DNA of 64,000 nucleotides, taken from Algoriphagus chordae. GTDB lineage: Bacteria > Bacteroidota > Bacteroidia > Cytophagales > Cyclobacteriaceae. Each line of letters opens with the position of its first letter. Position 1 is the stretch's first letter. Under the pieces are notes generated by a model. The model searched no databases. It saw only the letters and a program-made list of their open reading frames with translations, and was not told the DNA's origin. Location of the stretch: contig NZ_QKZT01000024.1 in assembly GCF_003254055.1 (NCBI RefSeq), forward strand, positions 1-64,000. The letters run 5' to 3'. Made by a program: the position numbers and the translations under genes. This document shows, piece by piece, positions 18,974 through 27,671 of this stretch.

Positions 18974-19774
18974 CTACCCCCCAGCAATAGGATTCAATTC
19001 CGTATCGATCACTTCACCGATCTTCGCTCCCGGGCACCAGGTGTGCCAGTCGTGGATTTGATTGTCATTTTTTGGATTCATCAATTTGGCTTCAGCATCC
19101 ATGTAGATCACGGTCATCACTTTACGCATCTGATCGGTTTGATTGGCTCCGGCACGATGGAATACCCATCCTGAGTGGAAGCTCACTTCGCCCAAATCAA
19201 ATGCTTCGATCACATGCTCAAAGTTGTTGATGCGAAGGTTATCCTTGATTTTTGACTCAGACTCATCTCCTATTTGTAGGTCTCGTCCGAATACGATCTG
19301 TTGACTTTTGGCTGAAAACTCCAAAGGCCCCATCTCCAGAGGAGTTGCCTGAAGAGGAATCCATACCGTAATCGTATTATCCGTATCTATCGGCCAGTAA
19401 TACTGATCGGCATGCCAAGGCGTGATTCCTCCACCTGCCTCTTTGAATAAGGCCTGATCGTGGTAAATCCGCACACGCTCACATCCCATCAGATCTTAGG
19501 CTATCTGAGCCAACCGCTTGCTCATCACGAGCTCTTTCACTTCCTCAGATTCCGTCCACAAATTGAAAATCTGCAAGAATGCCTTGCTGTAGGTATCCCG
19601 CTCCTCCATGGGTTTTTCCTGAGTGTTTTTCCGCTGGACTTCTGCTGAAATCACTTCATTGAAATGTGCGACTTCCTCCGGACTTAGTACCTGCTTGAGT
19701 TTGATAAAGTTATTTTCCTGGTAAAAGGCTTTTGCCTCAGGAGAGATTGGGTAGAGTTGATGGAGGTTATTCAT
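18974..19774 (-). pseudogene. PhyH-family Fe(II)/2-oxoglutarate dioxygenase, interrupted by an in-frame stop
   Basis: Two minus-strand pieces in the same frame make one phytanoyl-CoA dioxygenase-like protein of about 266 codons. The N-terminal part (19496-19774, 92 aa) ends SKRLAQIA-stop; the C-terminal part starts DLMGCERVRIYHDQAL and holds the metal-binding HADQYYWP (His-x-Asp) and FHSGWVFHRAG distal His region. The stop is TAA at 19498-19496 with no frame change; one substitution from GAA, CAA or AAA would explain it. It may be a recent pseudogene or a sequencing error. Its last 53 bases are repeated at 16632 and 18597. Confidence 0.85.
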
Positions 19775-19857
19775 GGGCTTGGGGATTTTTACTCAAATTA
19801 GGAAGCTCAAATGGCTAAAAAAATAGATTTTAATAAAATGTGATTTTTAGCGCGAAC

Positions 19858-20460
19858 CGTGTCAGTCCGAGGGGAAATTCGTGTCAGTCCGAGCACCCGG
19901 AAGACGGGAGTCTTGAGGTCGAGGACATTTATTTTACTTACCTAAAAAAGGCTTCGACTCCGCTACCAAGGAGGTATTATATTTTTTACCACAAACCGTG
20001 TCAGTCCGAGCACCCGAGAGACGGGAGTCTTGAGGTCGAGGACATTAATGCTACCTAAATTAAAAGTGGCTTCGACTTCGCTCAGCCTGACATACGACTG
20101 CGCTACCAAGGACGTTTTATGTTTTTTACCACAAATCGTGTCAGTCCGAGCACCCGGAAGACGGAAGTCTAGAGGTCGAGGACAAAAATGTAAACTAAAT
20201 TTAAAAGGGGCTTCGACTCCACTCAGCCTGACAACGACTCCGCTCAGCCTGACAACGACTTCGCTCAGCTTGGCAACGACTTGCTAAGGTATATAGCGGC
20301 TTCGCTACCAATGAAAAATTATAAAATTCGCGATATGTATTGCCAGTCCCAGCACCCAGAAAACGGAAGTCTGAAGGCACGAGGACAGTTATGTTACTCA
20401 CATTAAAAAGGGGCTTCGACTTCGCTCAGCCTGACTAGGACTTCGCGCAGCCTGACATAC
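19858..20460. repeat. Array of long imperfect tandem repeats
   Basis: A motif starting CGTGTCAGTCCGAGCACCCG and ending in GGTCGAGGACA recurs at 19880, 19997 and 20137, with a diverged copy near 20339 and a truncated one at 19858. Units are about 117, 140 and 200 bases. Between copies lie runs of GGCTTCGACTTCGCTCAGCC followed by TGACA in one to three tandem versions, and in three units a short ACCACAAA box. This is non-coding repetitive DNA of a kind seen between Bacteroidota genes. Short reading frames across it are not genes. Confidence 0.85.
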
Positions 20461-20462
20461 GA

Positions 20463-20504
20463 CTGCGCTCTCCGCGTTAACCTCCGCGAACTTTGCGGTT
20501 AAAA
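20463..20504. repeat. Dispersed CCGCG/TGCG-rich repeat, copy 2
   Basis: CTGCGCTCTCCGCGTTAACC then TCCGCGAACTTTGCGGTTAAA aligns with 8815-8854 and is related in style to 30270-30311. It joins the end of the tandem array to the terminator of the neighbouring sulfatase gene. Confidence 0.5.
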
Positions 20505-20534
20505 AAAGCCCCAGCGAACTAATCCGCTGGGGCT
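20501..20534 (-). terminator. Intrinsic terminator for the sulfatase gene at 20729-22417
   Basis: A perfect 10-bp stem AGCCCCAGCG (20507-20516) with CGCTGGGGCT (20525-20534) and an 8-base loop. Read on the minus strand it is followed by seven T. It would end leftward transcripts of the sulfatase, leaving a 3' leader of about 195 bases that contains one copy of the palindrome repeat. Confidence 0.85.
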
Positions 20535-20608
20535 CTATCATAAGCTAAACTTTAAATTCAGCATCCCAGAAAACAGCCTAGAAAAATTCCTAAAGAGACT
20601 TCTAGAAT

Positions 20609-20723
20609 GTTTAACACTAATATTGACGGTACTTCGGTCACCCGTCTCCCGATAGCTATCGGGAGGTCTTCCAGCCAGTTGCCAAAGAAATTAAGGTGAC
20701 TGACATAATTGAGGATAATCACG
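20609..20723 (-). repeat. Dispersed palindrome-bearing repeat, copy A
   Basis: Read on the minus strand this begins GATTATCCTCAATTATGTCA and runs through GGCTGGAAGACCTCCCGATA to GTTTAAC, matching copies at 32849 and 46251. It contains the perfect 20-bp palindrome CTCCCGATAGCTATCGGGAG (20646-20665). It starts 6 bases after the stop of the minus-strand sulfatase and lies before its terminator. Confidence 0.8.
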
Positions 20724-20728
20724 AAAAT

Positions 20729-22417
20729 TTATTTCTTTCTATCCTCAAAAATCTTATCGATCAACTCGGTGTTTTTACCACCATTATAAGAGTTATGCTC
20801 TTGGATATAGTCTAGGTATTTCTCAATGTATTCTTGACTTAGTTCTGAGCTATCCCCATACTTTTCACGCATATCATCCAACTGCTTATGAAGCTCAGCT
20901 CTGATCTCAGCATAAGCGGGATCATCATATACATTGGTCATTTCCATAGGATCCTTCAATCTATCGATCAATTCCCACTCGTCATTGTCAAAGTAGTAGT
21001 GAACCAATTTATACTCCTTGGTAATGATCGCATAGTGACGCTTCACCATGTGTACTGAAGGATATTCGTAATAGTGATAGTACACCGCTTCACGAGTCCA
21101 CTTATCTGTTTCGCCAGTAAGCAGTGGCAATAAACTTTCGCCCTGCATATCTGAAGGTGCATCGATTCCTGCTGCTTCCAAGAAAGTCTGCGCGAAATCA
21201 AGATTCTGAACCATTTCGTCAGATTTGATTCCAGCTTCAACTTTACCCGGCCAAGCCATCAATAAAGGTGTTTTGAAAGACTCATTGTACACAAAACGCT
21301 TGTCAAACCAGCCATGCTCACCCAAGTAAAAACCTTGATCCGAAGTATAGACGATGATCGTATTCTCCATCAAATCATTTTCCTCCAAATAATCCAACAC
21401 ACGACCTACATTCTCATCTACAGCTCTGATCGTACCTAGGTAATCCTGCATGTAGCGCTGATATCTCCACTTCATCTTATCCTCTTCTGTCATACTAGGA
21501 TAGGCTTTCTTAAAGTCTTCATTGACTTTCATATAGGCCTTATCCCAGTTTGCTCGCTGAGACTCATTCATTCTTCCAACTTCTCTCTCAAATGCTCCTT
21601 TGTCCCAACCTGAGTTTTCGGCAATACCCAATTCATCCATTACCTCAGGATATACTTTGGAATCACCTGACCAGTGCATATCTGTCAACAGATTCATTTC
21701 CGCCTCATGAGCAGCTCTTCCTCTTCCAGAGTAATCATCGAACAAAGTTGCTGGCTCTTTGAAAGTCCTGTTGGTAAATTCCTCCACATGGCGTTCTGCA
21801 GGAAGCCACTCACGGTGTGGTGCTTTGTGCAAATACATGAGCATAAAGGGCTGATCGGCTTTACGTTCATTCTGCAACCAATCCAAAGTCATATCGGTAA
21901 TAATATCCGTCACATAACCCTCAACTTTGATATTACCCTCATTTTTGGTGATGAAATCAGGATTGTAATACGCTCCCTGACCTGGCAGAATCTTAAATTG
22001 ATCGAAGCCTTTTGGACTGTTGCCAAAGTGGAGCTTACCAAACATGGCAGTTTGATAACCTGCATCATGAAGAATCTGAGGGAAAGTCACATTGGTAGTA
22101 TCGAAAGGAAAGTGATTATCCACTTTACCATTGATATGAGAATGCTTACCCGTCAAAATAGTGGCACGAGAAGGTGCACAGATAGAATTGGTCACGGATG
22201 CATTGGTAAACAGCATCCCCATATCGGCAATTCGGTCGATATTCGGTGTTTCGATGAGGGTATTATCATAGGCCGAAATCGCCTGATAAGCATGATCATC
22301 AGACATGATGAAAATGATATTTGGTCTCTCCGCTGTATTAGCAGCCTCCTCTGGCTTGCAGGAAAAAGCAAGTACGGCTAGAGAACCGAGGAAAATCGAT
22401 TTTAAAGTATGTTTCAT
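20729..22417 (-). CDS. S1 family sulfatase lipoprotein (GlcNAc-6-sulfatase-like group)
   Basis: A 562-residue sulfatase with lipobox AFSC (Cys20) and formylglycine site CAPSR (Cys80) followed by ATILTGKHSH. Other blocks: SDDHAYQAISAY (39-50), GKLHFG, KAPHREW and TSDQGFYLGEHGWFDKRF. The DDHAYQAISAY and NSICAPSRA arrangement resembles the group holding N-acetylglucosamine-6-O-sulfatases, but many members with other specificities share it, so the substrate is open. It has an insertion of acidic/helical character (about 240-330). It is followed on the same strand, 78 bases upstream, by a close paralogue (22496-24133), a tandem duplication. Confidence 0.95.
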   Translation of the reverse strand: MKHTLKSIFLGSLAVLAFSCKPEEAANTAERPNIIFIMSDDHAYQAISAYDNTLIETPNIDRIADMGMLFTNASVTNSICAPSRATILTGKHSHINGKVDNHFPFDTTNVTFPQILHDAGYQTAMFGKLHFGNSPKGFDQFKILPGQGAYYNPDFITKNEGNIKVEGYVTDIITDMTLDWLQNERKADQPFMLMYLHKAPHREWLPAERHVEEFTNRTFKEPATLFDDYSGRGRAAHEAEMNLLTDMHWSGDSKVYPEVMDELGIAENSGWDKGAFEREVGRMNESQRANWDKAYMKVNEDFKKAYPSMTEEDKMKWRYQRYMQDYLGTIRAVDENVGRVLDYLEENDLMENTIIVYTSDQGFYLGEHGWFDKRFVYNESFKTPLLMAWPGKVEAGIKSDEMVQNLDFAQTFLEAAGIDAPSDMQGESLLPLLTGETDKWTREAVYYHYYEYPSVHMVKRHYAIITKEYKLVHYYFDNDEWELIDRLKDPMEMTNVYDDPAYAEIRAELHKQLDDMREKYGDSSELSQEYIEKYLDYIQEHNSYNGGKNTELIDKIFEDRKK

Positions 22418-22495
22418 TTTAAGGTATTATTTCAGATTCTACGCTGAAGTTAGACGGATAGAGCCTTTTGGTCTAATTCTGCCCTACACCAGCAT

Positions 22496-24133
22496 CTATT
22501 TATTATTTCGACGGTTATAAACTTCCATGTACTCGTCCAAGAAGCGTTTGTCATTCGCGTCGCTGTCACCATATTTTGCTCTCACTTCATCAAACTTCTT
22601 GTGCATCATTTCCCGTACATCAGCATAAGCAGGGTCATCGTACACAGAATTCATCTCACGTGGATCTTTTTCCAGATCGTACAATTCCCACTCGTCAATG
22701 TCATAATAGAAGTGAATCAGCTTGTAGCGATCTGTAGCCACTCCATTATGTCTTTTCACACTATGCTCAGCAGGGTATTCATAATAGGTATAATACACGG
22801 CATCTCTCCAAACATCGCTTTCTCCGCTCACGAGCTTTCTGAAAGATTCTCCCTGCATTTCCTGCGGAATATTGATCCCTGCATAATCAAGGAAAGTTGG
22901 AGCAAAATCTAAGTTCTGCACTAGGCTTTTGATAGAAGTTCCTGGCTTGATCTCCTTCGGAAATTTCATCAAAAGAGGCGTACGGAATGACTCCTCGTAC
23001 ATAAAGCGCTTGTCAAACCAACCATGCTCTCCTAAGTAAAAACCTTGATCAGAAGTGTAAACTACGATGGTGTTTTCAGCCAAGCCATTTGCTTCCAAAT
23101 AATCCAACACCTCACCTACTCCATCATCCACAGACTTGATCGTACGTAGGTAGTTTTTGATGTAGCGATTGTATTTCCAGATAGCGATCTCACGCTTCTT
23201 CTCTAGGCTCAATGTTTTTTCGTCCAATTGGCCGTATGCTTTCAAGAACGCAGCATTTTTCGGATCAAAAGCTGCTCTCCAAGCTTCCAACTGCTCTGGA
23301 TTAAGGCGCTGCAATTGCCCTTTCAGATTTGTACTATCTCCATAAGGGTCAACTTCCAGCATTAAGTCCAATCCCCAACGCATGATCTCGTCGATCTCCA
23401 TTTCCTGCTCACGAGCAGCAGTTCCTCTTCCCTGATAGTTTGTTTCCTCATCAAAGAAATTAGCTGGAGGAGTAAATTCCTTATCATCATATAGCGTCAA
23501 GTACTCAGGTGCCGGCTTCCAGTTTCTATGCGGAGCCTTTTGGTGGTATAGCAAAACGAAAGGCTTTTCCTTATCTCTGCCATTCTCCAACCAGTCCAAG
23601 GCCAGGTCAGTCGTGATGTCAGTCACATATCCTTCGATTCTCTTTTTCTCTCCATTGATCAAAAAGTCTGGATTGTAGTAATTCCCCTGACCTGGTAGTA
23701 CCATAGAATAATCAAAACCCTGAGGCTGCCCATCCAGGTGGATTTTGCCAATAAGCGCCGTAGCATAACCATTTGCTTGCATCAGTTTTGGGAAATTGTC
23801 CTGCTCCCAATCAAATGGCTGAATGTTATCCACCTTGCCGTTCATAAAGCTATGCTTTCCTGTCAGTAGCACTGCCCTAGAGGGAGCACAGATCGAATTG
23901 GTCACGGTAGCACGAGTGAAGATCGCCCCATCTTTGGCTATTCTATCAATATTTGGAGTTTCGTTCAAGCCTTCACCATAGGCAGAGATCGCCTGGTAGG
24001 CATGATCATCAGCCATAATAAAAACTATGTTCGGACGCTTTTCGCTTTGCTCCTCAGTCTCAGTTGGCTTACAGCCAATGGCCATGACAATTAAAACTGA
24101 AAAGCAGGTCAGTTTAAATAAAGAATTCATCAA
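22496..24133 (-). CDS. S1 family sulfatase lipoprotein, tandem paralogue
   Basis: A 545-residue lipoprotein sulfatase, lipobox AIGC (Cys21), active-site CAPSR (Cys82) with AVLLTGKHSF. It shares ADDHAYQAISAY, LPGQGNYYNPDF, KAPHRNW and TSDQGFYLGEHGWFDKRF with the gene downstream (20729-22417) and clearly arose by duplication. The two probably form one leftward operon (78-base gap) and may act on different sulfate positions or linkages of one glycan. The promoter should lie in 24134-24487, shared with the divergent symporter operon. Confidence 0.95.
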   Translation of the reverse strand: MMNSLFKLTCFSVLIVMAIGCKPTETEEQSEKRPNIVFIMADDHAYQAISAYGEGLNETPNIDRIAKDGAIFTRATVTNSICAPSRAVLLTGKHSFMNGKVDNIQPFDWEQDNFPKLMQANGYATALIGKIHLDGQPQGFDYSMVLPGQGNYYNPDFLINGEKKRIEGYVTDITTDLALDWLENGRDKEKPFVLLYHQKAPHRNWKPAPEYLTLYDDKEFTPPANFFDEETNYQGRGTAAREQEMEIDEIMRWGLDLMLEVDPYGDSTNLKGQLQRLNPEQLEAWRAAFDPKNAAFLKAYGQLDEKTLSLEKKREIAIWKYNRYIKNYLRTIKSVDDGVGEVLDYLEANGLAENTIVVYTSDQGFYLGEHGWFDKRFMYEESFRTPLLMKFPKEIKPGTSIKSLVQNLDFAPTFLDYAGINIPQEMQGESFRKLVSGESDVWRDAVYYTYYEYPAEHSVKRHNGVATDRYKLIHFYYDIDEWELYDLEKDPREMNSVYDDPAYADVREMMHKKFDEVRAKYGDSDANDKRFLDEYMEVYNRRNNK

Positions 24134-24487
24134 GTATAAAAGGTTAAGTGTAAATCAAACGACGAGCTTATAAGCTTTTCAACATTAAGGTAAGTTAAAA
24201 GTAATAGCTAAATGATAGATTCCAATAACTTGGTCTATAGCCCTAAAATTAAGTGTTTTTATTATATTCAGCGCAGTTAACTCATTTCTTCATACAAATG
24301 AAGGACTATCACCCCTTTTGGCAATTTCACCCTTACCTAATTTTCATGCGAATACAGCCTTCCCGGTGGTTTTCGATACCAAATTAGCTGAAATCAAAAA
24401 AACTTTCCTAAATAAACTAGTGCCTACGCCCTAATTATTATAATTTAGGCGTGGAAATAAAACATAAAGGCGTTTTGGCCTGACCCA
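24134..24487. other. Divergent promoter region between sulfatase and symporter operons
   Basis: 354 AT-rich bases driving two diverging units of the same glycan locus. The part next to the symporter holds an inverted-repeat-like site (24418-24433, listed separately) that overlaps an imperfect hairpin CGCCCTAA/TTTAGGCG. No clear -33/-7 promoter pair was found. Confidence 0.5.
24418..24433. promoter_or_regulatory. Candidate operator TAGTGCCTACGCCCTA
   Basis: This 16-mer matches TAGTGCGTATGCACTA at 34457-34472, upstream of susC, at 13 of 16 positions. The second copy is palindromic at its ends (TAGTGC/GCACTA). One regulator might recognise both promoters of the glycan locus. The evidence is two sites only. 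Confidence 0.3.
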
Positions 24488-26086
24488 ATGACCTCACTTA
24501 GTTATATTGATCTCTCAGTAATAGTGCTCTATCTCGTAGGGATAATTGTAGTTGGCCTATGGTTTTCGAGAAGAAAAAAGCAAACCAGTGAAGGCTATTT
24601 TTTAGCAGGAAAGACATTGACTTGGTCTGTCATCGGCGCCTCACTCTTTGCATCCAATATCTCTACCGTTCACTTAGTAGGACTGGCAGAATCGGGATTT
24701 ATTGATGGCATAGTTTGGGGGAACTTCGAGTGGTTTTCTGCTTTTGAGCTATTAATTCTAGCCTTCGTTTTCATTCCTTTTTACTTAAGAACAAAAATAA
24801 CCACACTACCAGAGTTTCTGGAAAAACGCTATGATCACCGCTCCAGGATGATTTTGGCAATTTTCAGCATACTAGCTGCACTCTTTATGCATATAGGTGT
24901 GAGCTTCTATGCCGGCGCGGTGGTTTTCGAGAAAGTATTCGGACTGGACATTGTTATTTCCATTCTTATTATCGCTGGAGCTACAGGGTTGTACACTATT
25001 ATCGGAGGTCTATCTTCGGTAGTTGTGACCGAAACAGTACAGACAGTCATCCTGATTTTGGGTTCTTTGACTATTACAGTTTTAGCAATATTCGCTCTTT
25101 CAGATGTGGGAATTCATTCCATGGCAGAACTTAAAGAAGTCGTCAGCGCGGATAGACTGCAAGCGGTGGCTTTTGACACAGAAGCCAAGGGATTTACTTT
25201 CCCAGATATGCTTTTCTCTCATTTGATTTTGGGAATTTGGTACTGGTGTACGGATCAGACTATCGTGCAGCGGGTATTGGGAGCCAAATCCGAAAATGAA
25301 GCAAAGCTCGGCGCCATATTCGCAGGTTTCCTCAAAATACTTCCAGTCTTTATCATGGTCGTTCCGGGAATCTTAGCCTTTGCATTATTCAGAGAAGAGA
25401 TAGGTGAAGATACCAAATCTGTACTACCTATCCTGATCATGAACCTGATGCCTATTGGGCTGAAAGGACTGATGGTCGCTGCGCTTTTGGCAGCGGTGAT
25501 GAGTAGTGTAGCTGCTGCACTGAATAGTTGCTCGACCTTATTGGTATTTGACGTTTTCGGCAGAATCAACCCCAATCTGACGGACCAGTCCAAAATACGG
25601 ATTGGTAGAATTTCCGCGGTAGTAGTGCTCGTAATAGCTGTAATCTGGTCGCCCTTTCTAGGGAACTTAGGAGCCATATTTGAACTCATCAATCAGATGT
25701 TTTCCATCTTCGCTCCATCTATAGTAGCAGTATTTCTATATGGAATTCTTTCGCCTAAAGGAACTTCAAGGGCGGCTTTCCTGACCTTATTGGCCGGGAG
25801 TTTATTCGCAGGAATCGTATTTATCGTAGAGAAATACATCCCAATCGGAGGAGTAGAAAACTTCATTTCCAGTGCAGACGGACTTAACATCAACTGGCTT
25901 CGCCAAACCTGCCTATTCTTTATAGTCTCTTCATTGATTTATTGGATAGTGAGCTGGACAGATAAAACTCCAATGATAATCTCAGGAGACTTCTATCTCA
26001 AACTAGAAGGCTCCACCAAACAAACCAAGGTGCTGAGCATAGTCCTAGTGGCTATCATGATCTGCATTTACCTCATTTTCTACTAA
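24488..26086 (+). CDS. Sodium/solute symporter (SSS/SGLT family)
   Basis: A 532-residue membrane protein of the SSS family with about 13-14 helices. It starts YIDLSVIVLYLVGIIVVGLW, followed by GYFLAGKTLTWSVIGASLFASNIS, the first-helix substrate and sodium region of SGLT-like carriers; WYWCTDQTIVQRVLGAK and AAVMSSVAAALNSCSTL are further family blocks. Such carriers import monosaccharides with sodium. It leads a rightward gene run (18-base gap to the next sulfatase) of degradation and catabolic genes, so it probably takes up the sugar they release, fucose being the best guess. Confidence 0.92.
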   Translation: MTSLSYIDLSVIVLYLVGIIVVGLWFSRRKKQTSEGYFLAGKTLTWSVIGASLFASNISTVHLVGLAESGFIDGIVWGNFEWFSAFELLILAFVFIPFYLRTKITTLPEFLEKRYDHRSRMILAIFSILAALFMHIGVSFYAGAVVFEKVFGLDIVISILIIAGATGLYTIIGGLSSVVVTETVQTVILILGSLTITVLAIFALSDVGIHSMAELKEVVSADRLQAVAFDTEAKGFTFPDMLFSHLILGIWYWCTDQTIVQRVLGAKSENEAKLGAIFAGFLKILPVFIMVVPGILAFALFREEIGEDTKSVLPILIMNLMPIGLKGLMVAALLAAVMSSVAAALNSCSTLLVFDVFGRINPNLTDQSKIRIGRISAVVVLVIAVIWSPFLGNLGAIFELINQMFSIFAPSIVAVFLYGILSPKGTSRAAFLTLLAGSLFAGIVFIVEKYIPIGGVENFISSADGLNINWLRQTCLFFIVSSLIYWIVSWTDKTPMIISGDFYLKLEGSTKQTKVLSIVLVAIMICIYLIFY

Positions 26087-26104
26087 GTCCGTTCTAAGAA
26101 CCTT

Positions 26105-27664
26105 ATGAGAATTAACAAAACACATTATATATCCATTTTAGTCATTGCAGTCTTTGCCCTAGCAGCTTTTTCCTTTGCAAAGAAAAATGAACTGAAAAGC
26201 AAGAAATCGAAGCCCAATGTGATCATCATTCTGGCCGATGATCTGGGCTATGGAGATCCTGAGGTATACAATCCAGACTCTAAAATCCCTACGCCAAATA
26301 TCAATGCGTTAGCTAAAAGTGGCATTAGATTTACAGATGCGCATAGCCCAAGTGCGGTATGTACTCCTACACGATACGGACTTCTTACAGGGCAATATTC
26401 CTGGAGAACCGCTTTGGAAAATGGCGTTTTATTGTACTGGGACAAACCTCTGATCGATCAAAACAGACAAACTATCGCCACCATGCTTAAAGAAAGCGGC
26501 TACAATACTGCTGCTATCGGCAAATGGCATTTGGGCTGGCTGTGGTCTGATGAGCGGGGAAAAGATGTAAATGACACGCTTAGTGTAATGCCACATGACG
26601 CAAAGTTGCGTCAGCCCTTAGCCGATAAAATAGACTTTACAAAAGCTCTTGGTGGTGGCCCGACCACCGTTGGGTTTGATTATTACTTCGGAGACGATGT
26701 GCCAAATTACGCTCCTTATGCATTTTTCGAGAACGACAAGCTTCTCCAAATTCCTGACATGATCAAACCAGACTCTGTCTATGGAAATCCAGGACCTATG
26801 TATAGCGGTTGGGATTTACGCGCAGTCATGCCTACGATCACTGAAAAAGCAGAAAAGTACATAGAGGAACAGGCTGATTCCAAAAATCCTTTCTTCATGT
26901 ATTTTGCGCTTACGGCTCCTCACACTCCTATCGCTCCTGCGGGAGAATTCCAGGGGACTACCAAAATCGGCCCTTATGGTGACTATGTGCATCAGGTAGA
27001 CTACACGGTTGGCCAGATAGTAAAAGCGCTGGAAAAATCGGGTCAGCTGGAAAACACGCTGATCATCTTCACTTCAGACAATGGCTCTCCTCAGCGGGAT
27101 GGCACAGGAATGTCGGGGGCAGTTGGATCGGTGAAAGCATCCGGACATGACCCGAGCAAGCCATACAGAGGAACAAAAGCAGATATTTTTGAAGGTGGAC
27201 ATCGTGTGCCCTTCATCGTGTCTTGGCCTGGAACTATTAAAAACAATCAAGTCAATTCTCAGCTTTTCGGCTTGAATGATGTGATTTCTACCCTAGCGGG
27301 AATTACAGGAAACAGCAAAAAAAATAGTCAATTTGAAGATAGCATGGACTTTAGCTCCGTTTTGTTAGGCAAAACTGACAAGCCCGTACGGGAGGATATT
27401 ATCAACCATTCTGCCCATGGATCATTTGCGATCAGAAAAGGTGAATGGAAACTAATCATGACTGAAGGCTCAGGTGGGTGGACAAAAGTCGCTCCGGCAG
27501 CAAATGGGAAAAAGCTTCCTCCAATCCAACTTTACAACCTAGAAAAGGATCCGCAGGAGTTAAACAATCTTCAAGCAGAATACCCAGAACTTGTCAAAGA
27601 AATGTCTGCAAAGCTCGAAATATATAAGACACAAGGCTACAGCAACCCTGATTTCAGCAAATAA
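26105..27664 (+). CDS. S1 family sulfatase
   Basis: A 519-residue sulfatase with an N-terminal hydrophobic signal or anchor (residues 8-25) and no lipobox. The active site is CTPTR (Cys86) followed by YGLLTGQYSWR. Supporting blocks: ADDLGYGDPE (44-53), GKWHLGW, GGGPTTVGFDYYFGD, TAPHTPIAP and TSDNGSP. The layout resembles the sulfatase at 16866-18410. It lies 18 bases after the symporter and 7 bases before the oxidoreductase start, clearly within an operon. Confidence 0.95.
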   Translation: MRINKTHYISILVIAVFALAAFSFAKKNELKSKKSKPNVIIILADDLGYGDPEVYNPDSKIPTPNINALAKSGIRFTDAHSPSAVCTPTRYGLLTGQYSWRTALENGVLLYWDKPLIDQNRQTIATMLKESGYNTAAIGKWHLGWLWSDERGKDVNDTLSVMPHDAKLRQPLADKIDFTKALGGGPTTVGFDYYFGDDVPNYAPYAFFENDKLLQIPDMIKPDSVYGNPGPMYSGWDLRAVMPTITEKAEKYIEEQADSKNPFFMYFALTAPHTPIAPAGEFQGTTKIGPYGDYVHQVDYTVGQIVKALEKSGQLENTLIIFTSDNGSPQRDGTGMSGAVGSVKASGHDPSKPYRGTKADIFEGGHRVPFIVSWPGTIKNNQVNSQLFGLNDVISTLAGITGNSKKNSQFEDSMDFSSVLLGKTDKPVREDIINHSAHGSFAIRKGEWKLIMTEGSGGWTKVAPAANGKKLPPIQLYNLEKDPQELNNLQAEYPELVKEMSAKLEIYKTQGYSNPDFSK

Positions 27665-27671
27665 ACTACCC

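Noticed and set aside
19858..20460. CRISPR-like array
   Set aside because: Repeats are long (over 45 bases), unequal in spacing (117-200 bases) and spacers are themselves repetitive; no cas genes are near.
27591..27671. Upstream extension of the Gfo/Idh/MocA gene
   Set aside because: The extension overlaps the sulfatase gene and lacks family sequence; the ATG at 27672 sits just before the Rossmann motif.
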